Positions 52,893 through 64,000 of a DNA stretch of 64,000 nucleotides are shown piece after piece. Every line of letters begins with the position of its first letter. Positions within the stretch are counted from its first letter, which is position 1. Under the pieces are notes generated by a model. It saw only the letters and a program-made list of their open reading frames with translations. It did no database searches and had not been told where the DNA came from. The translations under genes were made by a program, and so were the position numbers. The DNA comes from Strongylocentrotus purpuratus (taxonomy: Eukaryota; Echinodermata; Echinoidea; Camarodonta; Strongylocentrotidae): NCBI RefSeq assembly GCF_000002235.5, contig NW_022145594.1, positions 14,177,001 through 14,241,000 on the forward strand. Direction: 5' to 3'.

Positions 52893-54120
52893 ATTTCCCA
52901 TAGAGAATACACGTAAACGGAAAATGAAATTCTCAAATCCCTCTTTGCAAGTGAGATATGAGCATGATCCCGGCATCTGGTCGAAAAATAAAGGGCCCAC
53001 TTGTGATAGCTCATTGTCTCAGCTACAACATACTCAAAGCTCAGCGAAAACAAAGCTAAAACGACGGAGATATTGCTCGTGAAAGACGGGAAATAGAATC
53101 CAGTTTTAAGAAAAAGTCATGTCCCATAGAGAATACACGCAAAATGTGAAAAATTGACATGCCTCCTTTAATCGCGAAAATACGCCATGATACCATTGTC
53201 AAAATGAATTATTGTGGTAACTGCATTTGTAGAGAATATTCTAAGGTAGAACATATCCAAATTTGAAAGAAAATTGATTAATATTTACAGAGATACAATC
53301 AATTTTCAAAAAATCTGCTGACGTCATAATATGCAAATTAATATTTTAAGTTTGGAGGCCATTATGATGACGTCATGAGTTAATTGAGGGTCAAATGAGA
53401 CATGAAATCATATCTCCAACTCATGCTTTTTCCAACCATGATATAAAAGTTGGGGTCAATTGACTATCTGAAGAGCTATTTTGATTTTTAAAATAAGATG
53501 TTTTTGATCAAATTTGCATTATATTGCCTATAGCAGCACGCGCGGATTTTGAACTTTGACGCGCGCTCACGGCCTTATGAAAGGTCAAGAGTGACTGAAA
53601 TTAATGTAAATTGTCATTTACGGTAAGAGGAATCTAAATCATGTAAAAAAAAATTGAATTTGACCTTTTCCGCGCGTTGTGAGCGCGCGCACCGCGCGCG
53701 GGGACAAGTACGGACGGAAATTTTTGAAATGCTTAAAATGACCTGATTCGTACTCTCCTTTAATAGTTAAGTGATTTTGAGCATTTTTAAATTTTGACGC
53801 GCGCGTACGTGCGCGTCATGACCTTTATGTGACTTTTGATGACATGACTTGTTGACCCTTGACCTGAAGTATATGTGATATGAATATGAATGACCTTTGC
53901 TTATGCATCATGAAGATATGATGGATAATGGGATTTCACAAAATGGCGCCTGGATGACGTCACGATAACATGATGACCTTAAAAATGTTCCTGTCACGTC
54001 TCATGACAATGACCTATGACTGTGCCAAAATTGAATGAAATTGACGAAACCGAACTTGAGTTATCCTAGGCACAAAAAAGTGTAGGAAATAAAAATAAAG
54101 AAATAATAATAATAAAGAAA

Positions 54121-54364
54121 ATTCTGACAAAAACAATAGGTGATCTGTCGTTGACAGACCACCTAATAAAGAAAATTCTGACGAAAACAATAGGTGGTCT
54201 GTTGATAAAAGACCACCTAATAATAATAATAAAGAAAGAAAATTCTGACGAAAACAATAGGTGATCTGTCGTTGACAGACCACCTAATAATAATAATAAA
54301 TAAATAAAGAAAGAAAATTCTGACGAAAACAATAGGTGATCTGTTTTCAACAGACCACCTAATA
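54121..54364. repeat. Cluster of four hairpins between units U2 and U3
   Basis: Four copies of ATTCTGAC(A/G)AAAACAATAG followed by a hairpin GGTGRTCTGT(Y)/RACAGACCACC (54139-54163, 54193-54217, 54260-54284, 54334-54360), separated by (AATAA)n spacers. Single copies occur at 51320-51368, 55722-55768 and, variant, 63752-63806. Confidence 0.85.
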
Positions 54365-54366
54365 AA

Positions 54367-55769
54367 CTAGAAATGTAATTCGTCACGAAGACGAATAAGG
54401 TGGTCTGTCTTCAAGTCTTATAATAGATTGTAATATTTACTGTATTGAAAAAGGGATAAGTTATATAGACATGTACACAATGATGATTATGATGATGATC
54501 TTGATAGTAATGATTATGATGATGATGATCATGATGATGTTGATGAGGATGATGATCACGATCATAAGCGTGATTCTGACATCTTATCGAAAAAATGAGG
54601 AGTGATTTAGATAACATATAGTCTCAGCGACAACATACTAAAATTTGGGAGAAAACTGTTGAATAATAACCGAGATACTGGTCAAAACACATTGTCATGC
54701 ACATTCATGTTTTGAAAAAAGTGACCTCCCATAGACATAACACGGAAATATGACAAATTATGCATTGTCGCCTTTAATCGAATATTTAACTATGATAACG
54801 TCATCCAAATGAAAGATAAGTAGCATATTTTTGATAGAGAATTATCTCAGCTACAACATATTAAAATCTGGGAGAAAATCGATCATCGATAAGTGAGATA
54901 ATCTCAATTAAACAAAGACAAAAATGACGTCATCAATAAAATACATTTGTTTGAGTTTAGATGCCAATATGATGACTTTGTTTCACTTTGTACGAGTCAG
55001 GGTGGTATGAAATCATATCTACAACTCATGCTTTTTCCAACTTTGATATAAAAATTGGGGGTCAATGGACTATCTGAAGAGCTATTTCGATTTTTAAAAT
55101 GGCATGTTTTTGATCAAATTTGCATTATATCGCCCATAGCAGTACGCGCGGATTTTGAACTTTGACGCACACTCACGGCCTTATGAAATATGAAGAGTGA
55201 CTGAAATTAATGTAAATTGTCAATTACGTTAAGAGGAATCCAAATCATGTAAACATTTTGAATTTGACTTTTTCCGCGCGTCATGAGCGCGCGCAACGCG
55301 CGCGGGGACATGTACGGACGGAAAATTTTGAAATGCTTAAAATGACCAGATTCGTACTCTCCTTTAGTAGTTAAGTGATTTTGAGCTTTTTAAAATTTTG
55401 ACGCACACGTACGCGCGTGTCATGACCTTTATGTGACCTTTGATGCCATTACCTGTTGACCCTTGACCTGAAATATATGTGATATGAATATGAATCACCT
55501 TTGCTTATGCATCATGAAGATATGATGGATAATGTGATTTCACAAAATGGCGCCTGGATGACGTCACGATGACTTGATGACCTTGAAAATCTTCAAGGTC
55601 ATAGGTAATGACAATGACCTATGACTGTGCTAAAATTGAATCAAATTGACCAAACCAAACTGTGAGTTATCCTGGGCACAAAAAACGGGAAGAAATAAAA
55701 ATAAATAATAAATAAAGAAAATTCTGACGAAATCAATAGGTGGTCTGTTGATAACAGACCACCTAATAA
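54367..55769 (-). mobile_element. Array unit U3
   Basis: 1,403 bp; CTAG at 54367-54370 and the same ATTCGTC/GACGAAT hairpin. The interior is close to U1 and U4: (GAT)n, AATGACGTCATCAATAAAAT, a CG-rich block near 55275-55305, GGCGCC-CRE near 55550. No ORF. Confidence 0.6.
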
Positions 55770-57118
55770 CTAGAATTTAATTCGTCACGAAGACGAATAA
55801 GGTGGTCTGTCTAAGTCTTATGATAGATTTGAGAATGGGACAAGTTATATAGACATGTAAACAATGATGATCATGATGAACATGGTGATGATCATGATAG
55901 TAAAGGTGATGATGATAATGATAATGTTATATGACGATAAAAACGATAAAGTTAATGATGATGAGCAAAAGCATGATTCTGACAACTGATTAAAAAAATT
56001 GAGGAAATATTTAGATAGCAAATAGTCTCAGCTACAACATACTAAAATTTGGAAGAAAACTATTGAATAACAATCGAGATCCTGGTCAAAACACCTTGTC
56101 ATGCAGATTCATGTTTTGAAAAAAGTGACCTCCCGTAGACATAACACGTAAATATGACAAATTATGCATAGTCACCTTTAATCGAATATTTAACTATGAT
56201 GACGTCATCTAAATGAAAAATAAATGATATATTTTGATAGAGAAATATCTCAGCTACAACATTTAGAAATCTGGGAGAAGATTAATCACCGATAAGTGAG
56301 ATAATCCTAAATAAACAAAGACAAAAATGACGTCATCAACAAAATACATTTGTTTGAGTTTGGATGCCAATATGATGACTTTATTTCACTTTGTACGAGT
56401 CAGGGTGGTATGAAATCATATCTCCAACTCATGCTTTCTCCAACCATGATATAAAAATTGGGGGTCAATGGACTATCTGAAGAGCTATTTCGATTTATAA
56501 AGTAGCATGTTTTTGATCAAATTTACATTATATTGCCCATAGCAGCACGCGCGGAATTTGAACTTTGACGCGTGCTCACGGTTTTATGAAAGGTCAAGAG
56601 TGACTGAAATTAATGTAAATTGTCATTTACGGTAAGAGGAATCTAAATCATGTACACAAATTAAATTTGACCTTTTCCGCGCGTTGTGAGCGCGCGCACC
56701 GCGCGCGGGGACAAGTACGGACGGAGAATTTTGAAATGCTTAAAATGACCTAATTCGTACTCTCGTTTAATAGTTAAGTGATTTTGAGCATTTTAAAATT
56801 TTGACGCGCGCGTACGTGCGCGTCATGACCTTTATGTGACCTTTGATGACATGACTTGTTGACCCTTGACCTGAAGTATATGTGATATGAATATGAATGA
56901 CCTTTGCTCATGCATCATGAAGATATGATGGATAACGTGATTTCACAAAATGGCGCCTGGATGACGTCACGATGACCTGATGACCTTGAAAAGGTTACTG
57001 TCACGTCTCATGACAATGACCTATGACTGTGTCAAAATTGAAAGAAATTAACACAACCGATCTTGAGTTAACCGATGAACAAAAAACGGGGAGAAATAAA
57101 AATAAATAATAATAATAA
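55770..57118 (-). mobile_element. Array unit U4
   Basis: 1,349 bp; CTAG at 55770-55773. The layout is that of U1 and U3. CG-rich blocks lie near 56680-56710 and 56800-56825. No ORF. Confidence 0.6.
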
Positions 57119-58007
57119 CTAGAAATTTAATTCGTCATGGGGACGAATTAGGTGGTCTGTTTTCAATTTTCATGATCATGCTCATCTTTAATTCAATGAT
57201 CCAATATAATGATGTTAATGCAAAATGATGTATTAAGATATGAATTGATGAATGAAGTATCGATGAACTGATGAACTGATAGATTGAACTGATGTGAAAT
57301 GAACTGAATTGATGAGCTAAACTGATGAACTGATGAACTGTGACCTGAACTGAAGTTAATAACTTAACCGATAAACAAAATATTGAGAAATGATTATGAT
57401 CAAAATCATGATCATAATGAACTTTAATCAAACAAGACCGGAATGTAGAATGCATATTTCAGAAAAAGTCACCTCCTAAAGATATGCCACGTAAATTAAG
57501 AAAATTCTGACATGTCGCATTTAAACGAAGTTTTCACTATGATGACGTCATCAAAATGAAAAATGGTGAGATATAGATAAAGAGAAGGAGAGCAGGAGAC
57601 GGGTTATAGTCATGTAAACATACATGAGCTGGACAGAGGGATGAAAGAGGAATCAGAATGCACCTGGAAGGAGAGAGTATAGTATAAGAAAACATTTTAG
57701 GGGTGAAATAAGAATACTAAGGGCAAAGGAAAGAGCTAGAGAAAATTAAGGAATATCACAAGACATATTAGAGGGAGAACAGGAGCCAGAGCCGGAAAAG
57801 GGAGAGGGCGATAGGGATGAGAGACTAGAGAAAGAGAGAGGCAGAGACAGATGGAAACAGAGCAAGTGAAGAAGAGTGAGGCAGAGCAAGAGAGGGAGAC
57901 AGAGAGAGGGAGAAGGTGAAAGAGTAGAGAGAAAGAGAGATAGTAGTCGAAAAAGATGATAACATCAAATAAGAAACGAAAGCAAAAATATATATATTTT
58001 TTAAATT

Positions 58008-58072
58008 GACCCACCAGGAATCGAACCTTGGTCACCGGAATGGAAGTAAAGTGCGTTACCGATATACCAAAA
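58008..58072 (-). repeat. tRNA-like segment T3 (diverged)
   Basis: The A box is as in T1; the B box is GGTTCGATTCC. The anticodon-arm region differs from the other copies. The flanks also differ, so this may be a separate insertion. Confidence 0.6.
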
Positions 58073-58109
58073 CATTTCTATTCAATCTTTCATTATTCCA
58101 AGGAGTTTT

Positions 58110-58925
58110 TTCCAGATCGGCTAAAGAAAGCTTAAACACCAGTCTTTAAATGTGGTGACAAGTGTGATTTTACAAACTATAGACCAATTTCTGTACTGTC
58201 AGTCTTCTCTAAATTATTCGAGCGCATTGTTTATAAAAGAACTATTGAATTACTTGACAAACATTCTATTGTCAATAAACATCAATATGGTTTTCGTAGG
58301 GATTATTCAACATGTATGGCTCTAACCAGTCTTTCTAGTAAAGTCATAGATGCATTTGAAGCAAATGAATTTGCAATTTGAGTTTTAATAGATCTGTCAA
58401 AAGCCTTTGACACAATTAATCACAATATTTTGCTATCTATATTCGTTATGGAATACGCGGTGTAGCTCATAAATGGTTCACCAGCTTTCTTAACAATCGA
58501 TTACAATGTACTAAGCATCAATCCCCTAATTTTGGAGTTTAGGACAGTAAAATGCGGAATTCCACATGGTAGCCTGCTTGGGCCACTGTTATTTATATTA
58601 TATGTGAATGATATTTATAAATCTGCTAATGTATTGTCTTTTATACTGTATGCAGAAGACACAAACATATTTGAAAGAGATTCAAACTTGAAGTCTCTTA
58701 TGGACACAGTAAATCCAGGTCTTATATTTATATATATATATATATATGTAAATGGTTCAAATCTAATAAATTATCTGTAAATGTAAATAAATGTAGTTAT
58801 ATGATTTTTCACAATGGAACAAATGCAGATTTAAATGATCTCAACATTGTTCTTGATAATGTCATATTGCCAAGGGAAGATAAAGTCAAATTTCTTGGCG
58901 TTTATTTAGATAGTTCCTTGTAATG
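58110..58925 (+). pseudogene. LINE reverse-transcriptase relic (CR1/Jockey-like)
   Basis: Conserved RT blocks are readable in changing frames: FTNYRPISVLSVFSKLFE, HQYGFRRDYST, LIDLSKAFDTINH, GIPHGSLLGPLLFILYVND, YAEDTNIF (family YADD) and VKFLGVYLDSSL. Several stops and frame changes make it dead, and the second catalytic position is Glu. Both ends are truncated, with no endonuclease and no 3' UTR. It stops abruptly at about 58925, where array sequence resumes. Confidence 0.85.
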
Positions 58926-59003
58926 GAAATACCGTGTTTAAATAATCAAAGGAGATGGTACAGTGAAGGTCAAAAGGAAAAAAAAGTGGGAAAAAAAAGT
59001 GTT

Positions 59004-59071
59004 GGAGACACCCGGACTCGAACCAGGGATCTCGAGGTTTGAAGTCAAGTGCGTTACCGATATACCAAAAC
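59004..59071 (-). repeat. tRNA-like segment T4
   Basis: As T1: A box and perfect B box GGTTCGAGTCC on the minus strand, followed by T-rich sequence. Confidence 0.7.
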
Positions 59072-60248
59072 ATCTCCCATAGCGATTACACGTAAACGGG
59101 AAATGGAATTCAGAAATCCTACTTTGCAAGTGAAATATGAGCATGATCCCGGCATCTAATCGAATAATAAAAGACACACTTTTGATAGCTCATTGTCTCA
59201 GCTACAACATATCCAAAGCTCAGTGAAAACAAAGCTAAAACAACGGAGATCTTGCTCGCGAAAGACAGGAGTGTAGAATCCAGTTTTGAGAAAAAGTCAT
59301 GTCCCATAGAGAATACAAGCAAAATGCGAAAAATTGACATGCCTCCTTTAATCGCAAAAATACACCATGATACTTTTGTCAAAAATAAAAATTGTGAATA
59401 CTATATTTGTAGAAAATTGTCTCAGCTAGAACATATCAAAATTAAAAAGAAAATTGATCCATATTTACAGAGATACAATCAATTTTCCAAAAATATGCTG
59501 ACGTCATAATATGCAAATTGAAATTTTGAGTTTGGAGGCCATTAAAATGAGACATGAAATCATATCTCCATTTCATAATCTATCCAAATATGAAAAAATA
59601 TTAGGAGTTTCTATCTATTCTAAAGAGTTAAAATGAAATTTATATAGGCATGTTTTTGCCCATGTATTGTGGATAAAGATAACGCAGATCCGCGCGCGCT
59701 GTCAACTTTGACGGACGCTCATTGCGTTATTAAAAGGTGAACAAATTATCAAAATGCTTGGAAAAATGTGCCACATATGATGACAGAGAAAATTCGGCGA
59801 TTCTACGTTGCAAAATGCCAGTACGCGCGGAAACGCGCACGCATGCGCGTGTGCGCGATTTTTTGCGAAATGCTTTAAATGGCCTGAAACGTATGCAAAA
59901 AAAATTTGGGATGATTCGGAGCATTTTAAATTTTTGCGCGCGCGTAAACGCGCGGACGAACGCGCACGCGCGCATTTGCGCACTTTTATTGACCTCAACT
60001 TGACCGGACGGATATTGATCTTAATCATGATAATTATGAATAGGAAATAACTTTCCGTTACGAAGATATGATCATAAGTTGATTTTCACAATATGGCGCA
60101 TGGATGACGTCACGATCAATTTGACTCTCTAAAAAGTCACGCAGTTCTAAGTTAGACTAAGATCTATCATCATGGCAAGTTTCATGATAATGGCTTTATT
60201 CAGTCTTGAGATATCCTGCGAACAAATTCGAGGAAAAATAATAATAAA

Positions 60249-61415
60249 CTAGATTTGTAATACTTGTTTGTAACAAGTATAGGTGGGCTGATCCAACAAA
60301 AAATTGAGACAAAATAAAGGGTACATTTGAGATAGCTTTTTGTCTCAGCTACAACATACTCGAAGTTCAGCGTAAATGAAGCTAAAACGACGTAGATATT
60401 GCTCGCGAAAGACGGGAATGTAGAATCGAGTTTTGAGAAAAAATCATGTCCCATAGAGAATACACGCAAAATGTGAAAATTGACATGCCTCCTTTAATCA
60501 CAAAAATACGCCATGATGCTTTTGTCAAAATTAACAATTGTGATCAATTCATATGTAGAAAATTGTCTCAGCTAGAACATATCAAAATTTTGAAGAAAAT
60601 CGATCAATTTTTACAAAGATACAATCAACTTTCCAAAAATATGCTGACGTCATAATATGCAAATTGAAATTTTGAGTTCGGAGGCCATTATGATGACGTC
60701 ATGAGTTAATTGAGGGTCAATTGAGACATGAAATCATATCTTCGATTCATACTCAATCAAAATATGAAAAAATAATTGGGGTCACCTTGCATCCTAAAGA
60801 GCTACAATGGATTTTGCATAGGCATGTTTTTGCCCATATACGCTATGTATTACAAGAGCTCGCGCGCACGGAAATTTATGTTAAACGGTCGATCATTCCG
60901 TTATTAATAGTCATAAAGAGACAAACAAGGAATCAATTTGTTTGTAAATATATGTGAAATATTATGAAAGAAAAAAATGGCGATTCTATGTTGTGCAATA
61001 GTTTTACGCGCGAAAACGCGCACGCATGTGCGTGTGTGCGATTTTTTATAAAATGCTTAGAATGGCCTAAAACGTATACAAAATGATTTTGAGACGATTT
61101 TGAGCATTTAAAAATTTTACGCCGCGCGCGTCATTTGACCTGCAATTGACCGGAAGGATATTGACCTTGATCATGATAAATATAAATGAGAAATACTTTT
61201 TGGTTATGAAGATATGATCATGAATTGATTTTCGTAAAATTTTACAAAATGGCACCTAGATGACGTCATCAGTCAAGGTCAAGGTTGAAAAAAATTCTGT
61301 GCTTTGTACATATCCCTATACATATGTGTGCCAAATTTCAAGGCATTTCTTTGAGCCATTTTCAAGTTATTTTGCTAACAAAAAAGTGGTTAGAAATAAG
61401 AAAAATATTTAATAA
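60249..61415 (-). mobile_element. Array unit U6 (second hairpin type)
   Basis: 1,167 bp; CTAG at 60249-60252 with the perfect hairpin ATACTTGTT-TGT-AACAAGTAT (60260-60280). CRE-octamer core near 60644; TGACGTCA near 61261. No tRNA-like segment and no ORF of note. Confidence 0.6.
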
Positions 61416-62541
61416 CTAGACATATAATACTTGTTTGGAACAAGTATAGGTGGGCTGGTCAACTTAAATTTGAAAACAAAATAGAGCAAAAATAAGCGAG
61501 ATACTGCTTTATTTTTTTTTAAAAACAATATCATGTAGATTCATTACGTGAACGAAATTCACCTTCTATAGTCATGACACGCAACTTAAGAAATTTCTGA
61601 TATGTGCCCTTTAGTCGTAATTTTTACTCTGATGACGTCATCAAAATGAAAAATAGTTATTTTTAAACTTGTAGAGAATTATCTTAGCTACAACATTTCA
61701 AAATTTGGAAGAAAATCGATCAATATTTACAGAGATACAGTCAATTTTCCATAAATATGCTGACGTCATAATATGCAAATACGTATTTTGAGTTCCAAGG
61801 CCATTATGATGATGTCACGATACACTTAATGGCCAAATGAGACGTGGAATCATATCTCCGACTCATACTCTATCTAAATATGAAAACAAATTGAAGGTCA
61901 CGGTTCATTTCAAAGAGCTATAATGGATTTTGTATAGGCATGTTTTTGTCCATATATGCTATGTATTAAAAGAGCTCGCGCGCACAGACATTTATCTTGA
62001 ATTGACGCTCATCTTGTTATTAAAGGTCATAAAGAGATAAACATGGTATCAAATTCCTCGAAAAAAATATGAGAAATATCATAAAAGAAAAAAATTGGCG
62101 ATTCTATGTTTTGTAATGGTGTTACGCGCGAAAACGCGCGCGCGATTTTTTTATAAAATGCTTAAAATGACCTGAAACGTATGCAAAATAAATTTGAGAC
62201 GATTTTGAGCATTTAAATTTTTTGCGCGCGCACTGACGCGCAGACGTTCTCGCACGCGCGCGTTTTTGGACATGAAATAGACCGGACTGATATTGACCTT
62301 GATCATGATAAATATGAATGAGAAATACCTTTTGGTTATGAAGATATGATCATGAGTAAATTTTCAGAAAATTTCACAAAATGGCGCCTAGATGACGTCA
62401 TCAGTCAAGGTCAAGGTTGAAAACCTTACTGTGTTATGTCCATATGCCTATACATATGTGTGCTAAATTTCAAAGCATTTGAATGAACCATTACAAAGTT
62501 ATCATGCTAACAAAAAAGTGGGTCGAAATAAGAAAAATAAA
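61416..62541 (-). mobile_element. Array unit U7
   Basis: 1,126 bp; CTAG at 61416-61419 and an ATACTTGTT/AACAAGTAT hairpin. CRE-octamer-like core near 61760 (octamer variant ATGCAAAT followed by ACG); GGCGCC-CRE near 62382. Confidence 0.6.
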
Positions 62542-63812
62542 CTAGATTTGTAATACTTGTTTGGAACAAGTATAGGTGGGCTGGTCGAACCAAAATTTGA
62601 GACAAAATGAAGGGTACATTTGAGATAGCTTATTGTCTCAGCTACAACATACTCGAAGTTCAGCGTAAACGAAGCTAAACGACAGAGATATTGCTCGCGA
62701 AAGAATCCAGTTTTGAGAAAAACTCATGTCCCATAGAGAATACACTCAAAATGTGAAAAATTGACATGTCTTTTTTAATTGCGAAAATACGCCCTGATGC
62801 CTTTGTCAAAATGAAAATTAGGGCCAATTTTATTTGTAGACAATTGTCTCAGCTAAAACATATCAAAATTTTGAAGACAATCGATCAATATTTACAGAGA
62901 AACAATCAATTTTCCGTAAATATGCTGACGTCATAATATGCAAATTGAAATTTTGAGTTTGGAGGCCATTATGATGACGTCATGAGTTAATTGAGGGTCA
63001 AATGAGACATGAAATCATATCTCCAATTCATACTGTATCAAAATATGACCCAAAAATTGGGGTCACCTTGCATCCTAAAGGGCTACAATGGATCTTGTAT
63101 AGGCATGTTTTTGCCCATATATGCTATGTATTACAAGAGCTCGCGCGCACGGAAATTTATGTTAAACGGTCGATCATTCCATTATTAATAGTCATAAAGA
63201 GACAAGCATGGTATCAATTTGTTTGTAAAAATATGTGGAATATTATGAAAGAAAAAAAATGGCGATTCTATGTTGTGTAATAGTTTTACGCGCGAAAACG
63301 CGCGCGCCGCGCGCATGCGCGTGTGTGTGGGCGATTTTTTATAAAATGCTTAGAATGGCCTAAAACGTATGTAAAATGATTTTGAGATGATTTTGAGCAT
63401 TCAAAAATTTTGCGCGCGCATTAACGCGCGGACGTACGCGCACGCGCGCGTTTTTTGACCTGAAGTTGACCGGACGGATATTGACCTCGATCATGATAAA
63501 TATGAATGAGAAATAGCTTTTGGTTATGAAGATATGATCATGAGTTGATTTTTACAAAATGGCGCCTAGATGACGTCATCAGTGAAGGTCAATGTTGAAA
63601 ACGTTATTGTGCTTTGTACATATGCCTATACATATGTGTGCCAAATTTCAAGGCATTTCATTGAGCCATTTTCAAGTTATCTTGCTAACAAAAAAGTGGT
63701 TAGAAATAAGAAAAATATTTAATAAATAAATAAATAAATAAATAAATAATAAAGGCAATTCTAACGAAATTATAAGGTGGTCTGTACGTTATACAGCCCA
63801 CCTGATAAATAA
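62542..63812 (-). mobile_element. Array unit U8
   Basis: 1,271 bp; CTAG at 62542-62545 and an ATACTTGTT/AACAAGTAT hairpin. Very similar to U6 over the CRE-octamer core. The right end has a variant hairpin GGTGGTCTGTA/TACAGCCCACC near 63775-63801. Confidence 0.6.
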
Positions 63813-64000
63813 CTAGACATAATACTTGTTTAGAACAAGTATAGGTGGGCTGGTCAACTTAAATTTGAAAACAAAATAGAGCAAAGTTAAGCGAGATACT
63901 GCTTGAAAATTCTTAAAAAATACTATCATGTAGATTCATTACGTGAACGAAATTCACCTTCTATAGTCATAACACGCAAATTATGAAATTTCTGTCATGA
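63813..64000 (-). mobile_element. Array unit U9, cut by the window end
   Basis: Starts with CTAG at 63813-63816 and the ATACTTGTT/AACAAGTAT hairpin, then closely follows U7. The array continues beyond the window. Confidence 0.6.

Larger units (their letters stand above)
52723..54366 (-). mobile_element. Array unit U2 with tRNA-like segment and hairpin cluster
   Basis: 1,644 bp. 3' hairpin AATTCGTC/GACGAATT (52733-52753) and CTAG at 52723-52726. Contains T2, the CRE-octamer core near 53320 and the GGCGCC-CRE block near 53945. The right end holds four hairpin repeats (54121-54364). Confidence 0.6.
57119..60248 (-). mobile_element. Array unit U5, composite with inserted segments
   Basis: 3,130 bp; CTAG at 57119-57122 and AATTCGTC/GACGAATT hairpin. 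Contains a CTGATGAA-type repeat (57240-57350), the second GAGA module (about 57690-57955), tRNA-like T3, a LINE relic (58110-58925), tRNA-like T4 and then the common core up to 60248. Confidence 0.5.

Noticed and set aside
54121-54364. Hammerhead ribozyme, from CTGACGA followed by GAAA-like bases
   Set aside because: The core consensus is CTGATGA and the required three-stem arrangement is not visible. Left as a test only.

Overview
This 64 kb window is AT-rich, intron-bearing animal DNA crowded with transposons. The Ty3/Gypsy element, the Helentron-type rolling-circle element, the Tc1 and pogo relics and the many GGTCAAAGGTCA repeats suggest a marine invertebrate, perhaps an echinoderm or other deuterostome. 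That is an impression from sequence style, not a measured assignment.

Region 1 (1-13.8 kb): the 3' part of a plus-strand host gene with an OB-fold protein. Its four exons (1927-2064, 3008-3214, 12356-12414, 13573-13756) join in frame and end in TGA. Its large intron holds a Gypsy LTR element (3657-11603) with LTRs that look identical. The element reads in the same direction as the gene and carries an unusual third ORF with two C2H2 zinc fingers. Foldback elements lie at 807-1339 and 2401-2836.

Region 2 (13.8-31 kb): mostly relics. A palindromic Tc1-like foldback (13889-16072) contains a 5'-truncated LINE with a 6-bp target duplication. Further elements are a 150-bp pogo-like MITE, a GAT microsatellite, a CACTGCAAAAA MITE, a 718-bp element with a 7-bp target duplication, and a near-identical inverted fragment of the OB-fold exon. 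There are also 80-bp, 57-bp and 158-bp tandem repeats. A possible small exon at 27353-27437 has a foldback element inserted exactly in its splice-donor context.

Region 3 (31-44 kb): an autonomous Helentron-like element. In order it encodes PHD-like fingers, an OTU protease domain, a herpes-tegument/C76-like cysteine protease domain, a Lys-rich 22-residue repeat array, a DUF6570-like region, a HUH Rep, a Pif1-type helicase and an AP-like endonuclease. One frameshift and one in-frame stop break this reading frame. A convergent minus-strand exon-like ORF lies 108 bp past its stop.

Region 4 (44-48 kb): two pairs of duplicated, exon-like cassettes of unknown function, then AT-rich and purine-rich DNA and a complete 817-bp foldback element.

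Region 5 (49-64 kb): a head-to-tail array of 1.1-1.6 kb units. On the minus strand each ends in a hairpin followed by CTAG and T, as Helitron 3' ends do. The units carry repeated CRE palindromes (TGACGTCA), some next to an octamer (ATGCAAAT), blocks of alternating CG, and in some units a tRNA-like Pol III promoter. I see no protein gene in them; a LINE reverse-transcriptase relic is lodged in one. This array is the least explained part of the window.
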